DNA from: a bacterium
GTDB lineage: Bacteria > Electryoneota > Electryoneia > Electryoneales > Electryoneaceae
Length of the DNA stretch: 64,000 bases
Assembly (NCBI GenBank): GCA_020444425.1
Contig: JAHLLB010000007.1
Coordinates: 1-64,000 of the forward strand
Direction: 5' to 3'
Made by a program: the position numbers and the translations under genes. Within the stretch, counting starts at the first letter, position 1, and each line of letters opens with the position of its first letter. Positions 23,928-33,201 of this stretch are shown here, in pieces. Under the pieces are notes generated by a model. That model saw nothing but the letters and a program-made list of their open reading frames with translations, had not been told where the DNA came from and made no database searches.

Positions 23928-26900
23928 ATGTGCAAGCATTTGAGTGTTGGAAAGAAGTGGATTTCTTTGATCATTCTAGGTTTTGCACTCGTTGGTTTTC
24001 GTTCTCCATTGTCCGCACAGGTTGCTGTGTCGCCAAGTGAAGCCCCAATAGGCCTTTTTGGAATTTGGTCTTCAGCTCAATGGCAGAAAGCTTGGGATCT
24101 TAATCTCGTCGATTCTGAATTCGAAAATATTAATGATACCGAATCTACATTTCTTCATCGTGGGATTTCAAATGAACATTGGCACATCAGGGAATACGAA
24201 GGTCTGAACGGTGGGACAGCCGATCTTACGATTAGCATTGCAGCAGAAAGGATGCCTGTTCCGTTAGATGTTCACAGTGACTTTACAAATAGCGACTATG
24301 ATAACACTTCTCCAAAGTATTATGTGCCTGATTTTTTTAATTGGCGTGTGAATTATCTGGATACTAGTAATGGCCAATATGGATTGCCATGGATTAGTTT
24401 TTTCGATATTGTTGACTTTTATGCGTTTTCTACTGATTTTGATTTAGATGATATGACAGATGATAATAATACGTTCCGCGATGATGCACATAATATACTT
24501 TCTGAGCTTGTTGATGATATATATCAGCGATATTCATTGTATAATGGTTTTTCAATGTGGTATGTTGACAGTGAAAGCTGGCGCACGCACAGAACTGTAG
24601 ATGATAATAATGAATGTGGAGAACTTATTTCTTATGCAATTAGTGAAATTCGAGAAAGGGACACACAAAAACCGATCTTAATGCTGAATGCTTATCAATT
24701 AGCTAAACAAGGGGCCATTTATGATGGATTTGATCCTATTGATATTTATGGGGGGCATACTTATAATGATAGATATGTGATAGATAGAGTATTCGATGGT
24801 TCTCTAGGTGGAGGTTGGAATATTTATGTTGATGAAAGGTATCCGTTTAGGTATAAGGATGTTTACGATGACGATCTTCATTTGTATGATCCAAATGGTG
24901 ATGGGATATGCGATTTTAATACTTACTATGGTCAGGATTATTATTATAATTTTTACTGGGAGTGGCGATATGCAGATATGTTGAATCATGATATTGAAAA
25001 CTATGAATTAGCTACTGGAATAGAAGCTGAATGGTGGATGCATACTCAGGGACAAAGAGAGCTTGTGTATAAGCAAGAAAATCAACAGGATCCCGATGAA
25101 GTAACTTCTGTCAAATTTACTCTAAGACGTCCAACTATGAATGAATATCAGATGCAATACTACTTGTATCTGGCTGCTGGTGCAAAAGGGCTTATCACGT
25201 ATAAAACGACTTCAGAACGATTTCCTACGATTGGTTTACCACCGCCGATTATCAACGAAGATGTAGCTATGAACGATCGTATCTATATGCATGAGATTAA
25301 TGATAATGGTGGATTACGACTAAACTACTATGGCATACCGAGTGCCCATGGCTATATTTCAGACTCGTGGATAAAGGCTAACGATCCTACAACCAACTTT
25401 CGAACACCAATTTCCTTTACGGTTGATTATGATGATGCTGAGTTTGACTTTAACACTCTGGATTTCAATGAGCCTTATAGTCGAATCGATAGTTACCCGT
25501 ATGATTATATGGCCGAAGCAAATGGATTGGCGACTAGTCTATTGCCCATAATGCGTCCCTTACGATGGAATGCTTCGTTCGATGGAATCGACATATCGTA
25601 CTGGCACACCCATACTGATGACAACCCCGGAGATGGAGATGCAACACGACCATACTGGCATCCATCTATTGCTGATTCAATGGATGGAAACGCTACGCTG
25701 GCAGATAAATTCGGATTAAGAGGAGTTCGTGATGAAGAGGAATACTATTGGGAGACCTGGAATGACAATTACGAAAGACGATCAAGCAATATCATCGTTG
25801 GATGTTTTGATGATCCAAAGGGTGACCCGACTGCAGAATACTATCTGGTCTTGAATATGCGTTGTAATCAGGAATCGCAAGGTACAATTATTGATGCTAT
25901 ATATAATTCCAGCTATGACGAATTCAAATTGGACTTTGAAGGAACGCCAGGTTCATTCTGCTATGGAGTTGTTTGGTACAATCACGGAACGCCACCATAC
26001 GAAGATGACTTACAAAACTGGGCTGGACCTACCTCGGGTGGAGATTTTGATGAATACCTCACAATCGGCTTACATCCTGGTTCCGCTGTTTTGATCAAAC
26101 GAGTTCCCTTAAATTCAGTTTACACTGGGCCAAGTACAATCACTACAAATACCTGGTGGGGCAGCACGCCGAGGGTCATCAATTCAGATCTACACGTGCA
26201 AGCTCAACTCACGATCGGAACGAAAATCCAGTTGAATAACGGTGCGGACATTCTTGTCGAGAGCGGTGGTACGTTGCGCTGTATTGATTCAGCGTTGCTG
26301 GAGTTTGATGGTGGTGGGATTGAGGTTTCGGGAACCGGCATGCTTCGATTCGATCCTACCGATGACTACGTTGTTTGCAGGGCTGTCGATGAAACAGGGT
26401 GGCAGGGTATTACGCTAGATCGGGATACTCCTGCTGACCCCAGGAACCTGATTAAGAAAACACTCATTTCCGGTGCTACCATTGGCGTTAAGCTGATGGA
26501 TTGGGAATACTTGCCCGATCCACCTGTCTATAGTACTGAATTATTGGAAGATGTCGAGATCTACGATTGCACAACGGGGGTGCAAGCTGTCCGTGACGTG
26601 AAGATCTCTGATTCGCATATCCACGACTGTGAAACTGGTGTGGAACTGCTGCAGAACTCCAGTTTTACCTGCGAGATTAGCAGCACGATCATCGAGAACA
26701 ACTCGATAAACGGAATTGATGATGACCGCTTCAATAAGCTGACTCTTCGTGATTTGGTTACAGTTCGTGGTAACGGGATCTACGGCATTTACGTGAACAA
26801 TGCATTGATCGATTTCGAAGAGGTCGAGATCTACAACAACGGGGATAGCTGGTCTTGGGGTTACCCAGGTCTGGTCCTTACGAATAGTACCAGTGTCTCG

Positions 26901-28208
26901 GGCAAGTTCAAAGAGATGAAGATTGTTGAAAACTACGGACCTGGCATTTTGTTGAACGAGTCCAGCATCAACACTACGGTGGTCAATGGTGTGGGACATA
27001 CCATCGCGAACAACGGTCTTTTCTCCCGTGAACAGTCGGGTTTTGCCTATGGTTCCGAGATTACGCTCACGCCCCCTTGTGGTCTGGATTTAACGTACCG
27101 CCATGCGAACATCTTCCACAACTGGAATCCCGAGATCACGAACTACGCCCTACCTGACGATGAGTTGGCTCTGCTCTGGAACACAAGTCAAACAGTGAAA
27201 GACATTCAAGGTATTGGCAAAGTCTGGTGGGGCGATGTGTCGGGGGATGTAATTGACTCCGTAGCGGAATTCCGTGACCATTTACATGGCCCGAACGGTC
27301 CGTCTTCCTTCACGGTCAGTGCAGGGATGCAGTTTGCGAATAGTCCTTTTGACAGTGAGACTTACGATGTGAAGTACTGGGGGACCAATCCGGCTGATGC
27401 GGATGAGGTACAGCTGGTGATTCAGCAAGCGTACGCGGATCTGGATGCAGGAAACGTACAGCAAGCCTATGATGCTTTCTGGAACTTGATTCAGGATGAA
27501 GAAATAGACGCGCTACAAGGCTTTATCCGGGCCGGGTTGCGACTTGAACAGACTCCAGGGCAAATCAGTACGTCCTTGGCTGGACTCTCCATCGAAGATC
27601 CATATTTTGCTCATCAGGTTGAACGAGCGATTGCCAACTCGTTCACCTTGGGATACCAATTCGACGAAGCCCGGATTGAGTGGGACACGTTGATCGACGA
27701 AGCGGATACCGAACATGATTCGCTTAACGCGGAAATTGGTTGGGAAGGTGTTAACATCACCGAATTGAAACTTCAGCGGGCTGGTGCTTTGCCAGATAGT
27801 GGAAGAACTGTTCAATCCCTACCGATGCTGGATAAGCAGATTGCCGAAGCAGAGGAACGCGTTCTCAACCTATATGCCCAACTTTATGGGGCGGGTGACG
27901 CGGCAAGAGTTGCAGCAGCGTCCATCCCAACGGAATTCGCGCTGCACCCCGCATACCCCAATCCTTTCAACCCATCGGTGACGATTCCATTCGCATTGCC
28001 TAAAGCTGCAGACACTAAAATCGCTATTTACAACACACTAGGTCAGCGAGTAGCTGTTGTCGTAGATAAAACACTACAAGCTGGTCAGCATTCTGTGGTG
28101 TGGCAAGGTGTCAGTTCATCAGGACAGCCTGTTTCATCGGGCGTGTACTTCGTCCAGATGCAAGCACCTGGATTCATCAAGACGCAGAAGATTGTAATGT
28201 TGAAGTAG
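23928..28208 (+). CDS. Giant secreted protein: glycosidase-like region, beta-helix and sorting domain
   Basis: About 1,426 residues. Signal peptide up to SPLSAQ. The first ~700 residues look like a (beta/alpha)8 glycosidase-type fold (GLFGIWSSAQWQKAW..., MWYVDSESWR, PILMLNAYQLAKQGA, YYLYLAAGAKGLITYKTT), but I cannot assign a family or catalytic pair. Residues about 750-1110 show right-handed beta-helix repeats (VEIYDCTTGVQAV, SHIHDCETGVELL, EEVEIYNNG). A helical region follows, then a sorting domain (PAYPNPFNPSVTIPF ... KTQKIVMLK). I start at 23928, which has GGGAG upstream; a GTG at 23907 is the alternative. The N-terminal half is far more AT-rich than the C-terminal half, suggesting mosaic origin. 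It is probably a surface carbohydrate-active or adhesive protein. Confidence 0.82.
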   Translation: MCKHLSVGKKWISLIILGFALVGFRSPLSAQVAVSPSEAPIGLFGIWSSAQWQKAWDLNLVDSEFENINDTESTFLHRGISNEHWHIREYEGLNGGTADLTISIAAERMPVPLDVHSDFTNSDYDNTSPKYYVPDFFNWRVNYLDTSNGQYGLPWISFFDIVDFYAFSTDFDLDDMTDDNNTFRDDAHNILSELVDDIYQRYSLYNGFSMWYVDSESWRTHRTVDDNNECGELISYAISEIRERDTQKPILMLNAYQLAKQGAIYDGFDPIDIYGGHTYNDRYVIDRVFDGSLGGGWNIYVDERYPFRYKDVYDDDLHLYDPNGDGICDFNTYYGQDYYYNFYWEWRYADMLNHDIENYELATGIEAEWWMHTQGQRELVYKQENQQDPDEVTSVKFTLRRPTMNEYQMQYYLYLAAGAKGLITYKTTSERFPTIGLPPPIINEDVAMNDRIYMHEINDNGGLRLNYYGIPSAHGYISDSWIKANDPTTNFRTPISFTVDYDDAEFDFNTLDFNEPYSRIDSYPYDYMAEANGLATSLLPIMRPLRWNASFDGIDISYWHTHTDDNPGDGDATRPYWHPSIADSMDGNATLADKFGLRGVRDEEEYYWETWNDNYERRSSNIIVGCFDDPKGDPTAEYYLVLNMRCNQESQGTIIDAIYNSSYDEFKLDFEGTPGSFCYGVVWYNHGTPPYEDDLQNWAGPTSGGDFDEYLTIGLHPGSAVLIKRVPLNSVYTGPSTITTNTWWGSTPRVINSDLHVQAQLTIGTKIQLNNGADILVESGGTLRCIDSALLEFDGGGIEVSGTGMLRFDPTDDYVVCRAVDETGWQGITLDRDTPADPRNLIKKTLISGATIGVKLMDWEYLPDPPVYSTELLEDVEIYDCTTGVQAVRDVKISDSHIHDCETGVELLQNSSFTCEISSTIIENNSINGIDDDRFNKLTLRDLVTVRGNGIYGIYVNNALIDFEEVEIYNNGDSWSWGYPGLVLTNSTSVSGKFKEMKIVENYGPGILLNESSINTTVVNGVGHTIANNGLFSREQSGFAYGSEITLTPPCGLDLTYRHANIFHNWNPEITNYALPDDELALLWNTSQTVKDIQGIGKVWWGDVSGDVIDSVAEFRDHLHGPNGPSSFTVSAGMQFANSPFDSETYDVKYWGTNPADADEVQLVIQQAYADLDAGNVQQAYDAFWNLIQDEEIDALQGFIRAGLRLEQTPGQISTSLAGLSIEDPYFAHQVERAIANSFTLGYQFDEARIEWDTLIDEADTEHDSLNAEIGWEGVNITELKLQRAGALPDSGRTVQSLPMLDKQIAEAEERVLNLYAQLYGAGDAARVAAASIPTEFALHPAYPNPFNPSVTIPFALPKAADTKIAIYNTLGQRVAVVVDKTLQAGQHSVVWQGVSSSGQPVSSGVYFVQMQAPGFIKTQKIVMLK

Positions 28209-28233
28209 ATTCGATCTTGTCATTGAACTCGAA

Positions 28234-28264
28234 GGCACTGTCCAGCGATGGGCAGTGCTTTTTC
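28234..28264 (+). terminator. Rho-independent terminator of the cargo genes
   Basis: GCACTGTCC / GGGCAGTGC stem followed by TTTTTC, 26 bases after the stop of the giant secreted protein. Confidence 0.85.
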
Positions 28265-28424
28265 TTTCAGAAACGGGGTGGGTGTGGAGATACGGCCCAA
28301 GTGGAAATACCGGCAATTTTCTGCAGGCCGAGCCAGGGAACGTTCAGTTGTTTTTTTTATTTTTTGAAATTTTCTGGTGGGACACATAGGGCGGTTCGGA
28401 CAGCAGATTCCACATTCTTCATAA

Positions 28425-28448
28425 GAAAACCCTTCACGAAGGAAGGGT
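28425..28448 (-). terminator. Terminator of the primase gene
   Basis: A perfect 7-bp stem (ACCCTTC / GAAGGGT) with a 6-nt loop and TTTTCTT on the minus strand, about 40 bases after the primase stop. Confidence 0.8.
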
Positions 28449-28489
28449 AGTAGAAAGTGCCGCCCGAAGCGACCCATCCGTCCCAAATA

Positions 28490-30955
28490 TCAGAACGGAC
28501 CATCAAAACAAACTACCGGTTTGAACCTGCCGTGGTCGTCGCGGTGCTGTTCATCCAGTCTAACACCTCGCCAGCCACGTGTCTTGGTTCCACCAAACGA
28601 TCGGCTTTCAGGTTCACATTCAAATTCGCGCAATAGCTTCGCGAACTGCTTGTCATTGATGTGCTGTCCAGATCCATTTGTCCTGCCCCATTCCAGGTAA
28701 GCCTGACGCAGGTTTGCTGTCGGTTCCCACAAGACGTGATTATTGGTGTCTACGGTACAGTAGTCGGTGATGAAGTCCGAAAGTGGGTTCATTTCCTTGC
28801 GGTATTCTTCGGTTGCGTTGGTGACAGCGTCCGGGATCTTAAGCCCATCTTTCTGCCAGTCAAGACACCCACGCACAGCCCAGGCTAAAATTGCAGGACC
28901 AGCGATTTCTGGATTCTTCAGCTGCGCCTTGACTTGTGGATCGCGCTTGTCTTTCGGTACCACGTGTTCGAACGGTACACGCAGAATACGACGCCACATC
29001 GCATCATCGCCCGCCTTCACATCAGGGGCATCGTTCGCAACAAGCCACAGTTTGAATACGGGTACGAATTCAAACGCTTCTTTGAACAGGAAGCGTGCGC
29101 TGACTGTGTCGCCACCCGTAACCGATTTGATTAATCCTTCCGCCAGGGCTTTGCCTTCATCGACTTCGATGGATGCGACGAATCGCGATCCCACCAATCT
29201 GGCGATGTCGTTGCGCGGTCCACCTGTGTTGCTGCGCTTCAGGAAGGTTTCGAAATCTGCAGTGGTGCAGTAGTCGCCCATCGTACTTTTCACAGCTTCG
29301 ATGAAGGTAGATTTTCCAGAAGCTGCAGGTCCATGAACAAAAAACAAAACTTCTTCGTCCGTCCTGCCCGTCAGGGAATAGCCAACCGCTCGTTGCAGGA
29401 ATGCCTGCAAGTCTTTGTCACCATCGGTCGCTTCATCCAGGAAGCGTTCCCAAAGCGGCAATCGTTCGTCCAGCCCATTCCAGCGAACCGGAAGTTTCTT
29501 CGTGATGAAATCGTTCCTGTCGTGGAATTTCAGCGTGCCGGTTTGCAGGTCGATCGTTCCATTTTCAACGTTCAACAACCACGGATTCTGGTCAAATTCA
29601 TTGACTGACGTAGCCACCTTTTCTTCGCTGCCCGCCAGATCGATCATGGACTTCAGCTTTTGGGCTGATTCTGACTGCTTCATCCAGCCAAGGATGGCAT
29701 CGCGATTCTCGCGATCCTGCACACCATCGGCTTCATGCAAGATGGCCCTGGCTGTAGCTTTCGCTTTGCGCATGACAGCGCCGGTATCGTCCAGTGCCCA
29801 ACGGGTACCATCCCAGACATACCAGTTCTTCTGCTGATAGCAGTAGCGGATGTCATCACCGTGATGGGCAACCAAGCGTTCGGCGTTGCCGTAGTCCGTA
29901 CGCGGATAACTACGTCGCTTGCGCCATTCAGGTTCGATCACATCACGTAGATCATGCCATCCCCTACCCTGACAACCGTTGTGATGACAACCCGCTGCAA
30001 CGGGTCCGTCTGCACGCTGTACGATGAAGGCCGCGCCGTTGTCGTGATCGGAATTCCATGGGCAGGTTTGAAGTACCCATTTTTTGCCGTTATTCCCCGC
30101 CAGATCGTGCGTCCAATCCATTGGCCCACGCAGGCCATATGGGACCAATTTCTGTATATGTTCATTAATCCAATCTTCCAGATCGAAATTTCCTGATCCG
30201 TCTGATCCATGTGTCGCATTGGATTCGAACTGCACCGGTTGAATCGCCACCAGTTGTTCGCGCGTTAGTGTGATCAGATCATTCGGGGTCTCGCCCCAGT
30301 TAATCATAGATTGTCGATGTGGGCGATCCGGGGCGTTGTCGCCTTTTCGATTCCAAGTACCGTACAGACGCCAGACCCTGGACGGGTTATGCACGCTGAT
30401 ATCGACCTTTACTTCCGACGTATTGAACATGTTCGCCAAGGCCAACAGCGCACCCTTAATCAGGTTCTTATCTTCAACCGGTAAATCTACACGATACATC
30501 AGGTGTGCACCGTTGCCCGAATTGGCGACAACGGGGTGTGGCCATCCCAGCTCGTCAAGACGTTCGCGGATTCGCTGCGCTAGTGACAGCGCTGCTTCAA
30601 GCTGCACATCGGTTGCTGCAGTCTTTGCAGGTCGAATCGGATCGCAGTCGACTAGTAACCAGCGGATTCTGGATACGTCGTGGTCATTTGCTGAACCACC
30701 GGTTGACCCCGGCGTCAGCTCGTTAATCTTTCCTTGAACAGCGGCTGGGTCAATGGGATTCGGTGTGAAATAGACCCCTTCGGCGTATTGGCCGATTCGT
30801 TCTGCTTCTGCTGCCATTGCTTCAAAGTCGCTGAAGAAGCCGCTGTAATTCCTGGTGTTCCCCATTTCTGGATCGCGCACATTCAAGGCGCGCAATTCTG
30901 TTATTTGATCCTCCCCGCAGATCGTTTCCAGTGTTCGTTTGATTTCACTTATCAT
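28490..30955 (-). CDS. Phage/plasmid-type primase-helicase (P4/D5 family)
   Basis: An 821-residue, two-part replication protein. The N-terminal region resembles archaeo-eukaryotic-type primases: acidic LLVDCDP, SGNGAHLMYRVDLP, and VDISVHNPSRVWRLYGTWNRKG. The middle has a Cys/His cluster that may bind zinc (TCPWNSDH...AAGCHHNGC). The C-terminal part is a D5-type SF3 helicase with Walker A GPAASGKST, Walker B-like FVASIEVDEG and WLVANDAP. It should prime and unwind DNA for replication of the element. The ATG at 30955 has GGAG seven bases upstream; a longer frame from 31003 lacks support. The element thus carries two helicase-type ATPases, this one and the MCM-like one. Confidence 0.88.
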   Translation of the reverse strand: MISEIKRTLETICGEDQITELRALNVRDPEMGNTRNYSGFFSDFEAMAAEAERIGQYAEGVYFTPNPIDPAAVQGKINELTPGSTGGSANDHDVSRIRWLLVDCDPIRPAKTAATDVQLEAALSLAQRIRERLDELGWPHPVVANSGNGAHLMYRVDLPVEDKNLIKGALLALANMFNTSEVKVDISVHNPSRVWRLYGTWNRKGDNAPDRPHRQSMINWGETPNDLITLTREQLVAIQPVQFESNATHGSDGSGNFDLEDWINEHIQKLVPYGLRGPMDWTHDLAGNNGKKWVLQTCPWNSDHDNGAAFIVQRADGPVAAGCHHNGCQGRGWHDLRDVIEPEWRKRRSYPRTDYGNAERLVAHHGDDIRYCYQQKNWYVWDGTRWALDDTGAVMRKAKATARAILHEADGVQDRENRDAILGWMKQSESAQKLKSMIDLAGSEEKVATSVNEFDQNPWLLNVENGTIDLQTGTLKFHDRNDFITKKLPVRWNGLDERLPLWERFLDEATDGDKDLQAFLQRAVGYSLTGRTDEEVLFFVHGPAASGKSTFIEAVKSTMGDYCTTADFETFLKRSNTGGPRNDIARLVGSRFVASIEVDEGKALAEGLIKSVTGGDTVSARFLFKEAFEFVPVFKLWLVANDAPDVKAGDDAMWRRILRVPFEHVVPKDKRDPQVKAQLKNPEIAGPAILAWAVRGCLDWQKDGLKIPDAVTNATEEYRKEMNPLSDFITDYCTVDTNNHVLWEPTANLRQAYLEWGRTNGSGQHINDKQFAKLLREFECEPESRSFGGTKTRGWRGVRLDEQHRDDHGRFKPVVCFDGPF

Positions 30956-30972
30956 ATTTAGCTCCGAATAAT

Positions 30973-31206
30973 TTATGTTTTTGATTTTACTACCTTTAAC
31001 CATCCATTCACATTCTTATTCCCGATTGAATTCCTGCTATTTTGCGGATTCGAATACGTCTGGACGATTCTTTCCAGCTGGCGTCTTGAAACGCCGAATT
31101 GACGCTGGATGTAGCGGTTTGAATAGTTTCTTCCCACCGCTTTCATGACTTCCACGCAGAGGCGGTCATTTTCAAGAATTTCGATTGTTGCTGTATGTAG
31201 TCCCAT
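30973..31206 (-). CDS. Small helix-turn-helix protein
   Basis: A 77-residue protein with AGGAGA six bases before its ATG. Residues 20-55 (VGRNYSNRYIQRQFGVSRRQLERIVQTY) form a clear helix-turn-helix pattern; the tail is basic. It lies 17 bases before the primase gene on the same strand, so it may control the replication gene or bind the origin-like region directly upstream. No specific family is recognised. Confidence 0.68.
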   Translation of the reverse strand: MGLHTATIEILENDRLCVEVMKAVGRNYSNRYIQRQFGVSRRQLERIVQTYSNPQNSRNSIGNKNVNGWLKVVKSKT

Positions 31207-31267
31207 GTCTTTCTCCTGGTTGTGATCATGTTCCGTGCATTTTCAGTCATCACCACGGGTTAGGGAA

Positions 31268-31292
31268 CCCGTCCACTGAATTCCTGGACGGG
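31268..31292. repeat. Strong inverted repeat
   Basis: CCCGTCC / GGACGGG, perfect 7-bp stem with an 11-nt loop, extended outside by AGGGA / TCCCT. There is no T-run, so it is a structural, origin or regulatory hairpin more likely than a terminator. Confidence 0.55.
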
Positions 31293-31614
31293 CTATCCCT
31301 GGAAGCGGGATGATGAAGTGAAATCCGAAACACGGTCGGGTGATACTATATGGATTGGGGCAACCAACGTCGGGATGGGGAATCCCGGATACTGGGTTTA
31401 ATCAATCCACCAATCTGTAGGGTGTCGCTGGTAAGTTGTCTGCTGTCGGGTCAGGTCGAGGTAGCGAACAGTTCTGCGCGCCCTGTATAAAGGATACGAC
31501 TATTCCTGAATTTGTCAAGACCCAAATTCTTCTTGCACGAATCCAGATCAAAAATTGCTGATTTCGCCAAAATTCAGGTGACCATCAGGTTTCGATCTTC
31601 AGGTAACACAACAA

Positions 31615-31646
31615 TGTCGGGATGTCGTTTTGTCGGGATGTCGCTT
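31615..31646. repeat. Iteron-like tandem repeat
   Basis: Two adjacent 16-bp copies, TGTCGGGATGTCGTTT and TGTCGGGATGTCGCTT. A related word (GTCGGGATGGGGAA) lies near 31370. Short tandem repeats next to a primase gene suggest initiator-binding sites. Confidence 0.55.
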
Positions 31647-31970
31647 TTCTGGGTCCGCGCGAATTCCCTGCGGATTGGATGGGGCTTACACCCCTATGGT
31701 GGCTGTCGCTGTCGATGGGTTAACTGTAGTGGGAATCATGATATCAACGTGCGGCAAACTTGCGGTTTGTTGGGCGAATTTGTGCCTGGGTCCAGCCTGA
31801 TGCGCCTTTTAGCTGATTTCACTTGGTACTATTATGAATGTTTTCAGGACGGATTTCAAGTTATTGAATACATTATATTTTTTTTGTTAAATTTATAGGA
31901 TAATACAAGGTTTCCAAGGTCGCTAAAGTAGAAGTAGAATCAGTCAAATTGAATTTTGGGAATTTTCAGT

Positions 31971-33065
31971 TCAATCCCCAGTTACTGGATCAAGATCGTG
32001 GACGATTTGCTGAAGATGTTCATCCCGAAAATAAGTATATCGGCCTGTCATTTCTGTGGTGCTATGGCCCAACAGTTTCGCCAAAGCTTCGGCACTATGG
32101 CCCTTTTCTGCTAATCTTGAGGTGAAGGTCCCTCGCCACCAATGAGTTGAACCGGGAAAACCAAGCTCCTTAAGCACTTCCTTGAGAACGTCATAAATTC
32201 TATTCGGATTGATCTTTCTCCCCATCGGTCCAGTAAAAACGTATGGATGGTTCTCATGCTTCGACTGGGATTTGACGATCTCGATACCGCGCCCACCAAG
32301 CTGAATATGCCTGATTTCATTGTCTTTCGGGGTCCAGTCATCGCTGGCTTGAATCGAAATGTGTGGTATGCGATCATCGAGTTTCACTGCATCCCACGTA
32401 AGGTTGATAAGTTCACCCTGCCGCATTCCAGTCAGGTACAGAAATTCGTGGATCTGTCGCCAGTGGGGGTTCAGCTTCTGTAGGATTTGTTCTACCTGTT
32501 CAGGTGACCAAGCTTTGTTCGGTCGGGCTTTTCGGTCATCCGGACGTCCACTTATGTGCTGTGCAGGACTAGTCAGAAGTCGGCGCTCCCTAACAGCAAA
32601 GTTGAACAACGTGCGGAACCATCTTAGCTGCCCGTTCACGGTACCGTTCTTCTGCCCCGATTGAGCGAGATGATCAAGACACTCTTCCAGGTAGATTTTC
32701 TGAATCTGACGGCAAAAAGTCACCTGCGGAAACGCAGCCTTCATGAAATCCAAGAAGTTTTTCTCGTAGATCCGGTAGCGCACCTTCGACTTTGGTTTGA
32801 GGGATCGTTCTTTGTGGCGGAAGAATTCTGTCAGCAAATCTTCGATGGTGATGTCGTCTTGTAGCAGAACACCGTCTCCGCGCCACTGGACCATCATCTC
32901 GTCGTAAAGGTGATCTTTGCGACGCTCGGCATCTTCTTTGCGTGTTCCTATCGTTTCGCGTTTACGCTCACCTGTCTCGGGATCTACGTAGTCTATGATC
33001 CAGACTTTTTTCCCACTTGGATTGGTGCGCTGCCGGATGGTGGGTACCTTTGGGCGGTCGTTCAT
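31971..33065 (-). CDS. Tyrosine recombinase (integrase) of the element
   Basis: A 364-residue site-specific recombinase. The N-terminal region has a basic DNA-binding part (KKVWIIDYVDPETGERKRETIG), then a SAM-like core-binding domain. The catalytic domain has Arg in LTGMRQGELINL, the HxxR box in HWWRGTFTSRLAEKG, LLGHS, and the Tyr nucleophile in TGRYTYF. I start at 33065 (MNDRPK); an in-frame ATG at 33113 would place the N-terminus over the putative arm site. It lies 116 bases from the tmRNA 3' end and points away from it, the usual layout for tmRNA-targeting elements. Confidence 0.92.
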   Translation of the reverse strand: MNDRPKVPTIRQRTNPSGKKVWIIDYVDPETGERKRETIGTRKEDAERRKDHLYDEMMVQWRGDGVLLQDDITIEDLLTEFFRHKERSLKPKSKVRYRIYEKNFLDFMKAAFPQVTFCRQIQKIYLEECLDHLAQSGQKNGTVNGQLRWFRTLFNFAVRERRLLTSPAQHISGRPDDRKARPNKAWSPEQVEQILQKLNPHWRQIHEFLYLTGMRQGELINLTWDAVKLDDRIPHISIQASDDWTPKDNEIRHIQLGGRGIEIVKSQSKHENHPYVFTGPMGRKINPNRIYDVLKEVLKELGFPGSTHWWRGTFTSRLAEKGHSAEALAKLLGHSTTEMTGRYTYFRDEHLQQIVHDLDPVTGD

Positions 33066-33107
33066 TTCCAAAATTTCCTTAATCGTACCAGATGGTATCA
33101 GGAAATA

Positions 33108-33128
33108 TGGCACATATCTGGCACATCC
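33108..33128. repeat. Right-end copy of the terminal repeat
   Basis: TGGCACAT-ATC-TGGCACAT-CC, identical and in the same orientation as 16468-16488. It lies between the integrase start and the tmRNA end, where arm-type sites and the integrase promoter are expected. Confidence 0.6.
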
Positions 33129-33140
33129 GCAAGAGCAGAA

Positions 33141-33177
33141 AAGCCCCCAAGCCTTTAATTACAGGGCCTGAGGGCTT
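33141..33177 (-). terminator. Current tmRNA terminator, supplied by the element
   Basis: AAGCCC / GGGCTT stem with an inner GCC / GGC and a T-run on the minus strand (GGGGGCTTTT), starting only 3 bases after the tmRNA CCA end. It replaces the original terminator now at 16279-16318. Confidence 0.75.
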
Positions 33178-33182
33178 ACATG

Positions 33183-33201
33183 GTGGAGACGCCGGGAGTC
33201 G
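33183..33201. repeat. attR: tmRNA-end copy of the integration core
   Basis: GTGGAGACGCCGGGA within the 3' end of ssrA, identical to 16322-16336. It covers the acceptor stem and part of the T-arm. Confidence 0.88.

Larger units (their letters stand above)
31207..31970. other. Noncoding region, candidate replication origin or control region
   Basis: About 760 bases without a credible gene, between the small HTH gene and the end of the integrase gene. It holds an extended inverted repeat (31268-31292), the tandem 16-bp repeat at 31615-31646, three TCAGGT words (31574, 31585, 31599), and a strongly AT-rich tract near 31,830-31,920. This is the composition expected of an origin, but that is inference. 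Confidence 0.5.
16322..33197. mobile_element. 16.9 kb integrated element at ssrA
   Basis: The element is bounded by a 15-bp direct repeat of the tmRNA 3' end, with a tyrosine integrase next to the intact tmRNA gene and a matching terminal repeat at each end. Between them lie replication-type genes (MCM-like ATPase, P4/D5 primase-helicase, DUF932 protein, Cas4-like nuclease), small regulators, and two secreted sorting-domain proteins as cargo. I see no capsid, terminase, tail, relaxase or conjugation genes. It is best called an integrative (possibly satellite or replicative) genomic island and not a complete phage or ICE. Tandem 16-bp repeats at 31615-31646 are a candidate origin. Confidence 0.85.

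Noticed and set aside
31512..31898. Open frame in the noncoding part of the element
   Set aside because: No SD, biased and unstructured product, overlaps the repeats and the AT-rich tract.
16322..33197. Calling the element a prophage or an ICE
   Set aside because: No capsid, portal, terminase, tail, relaxase or type IV secretion genes can be seen.
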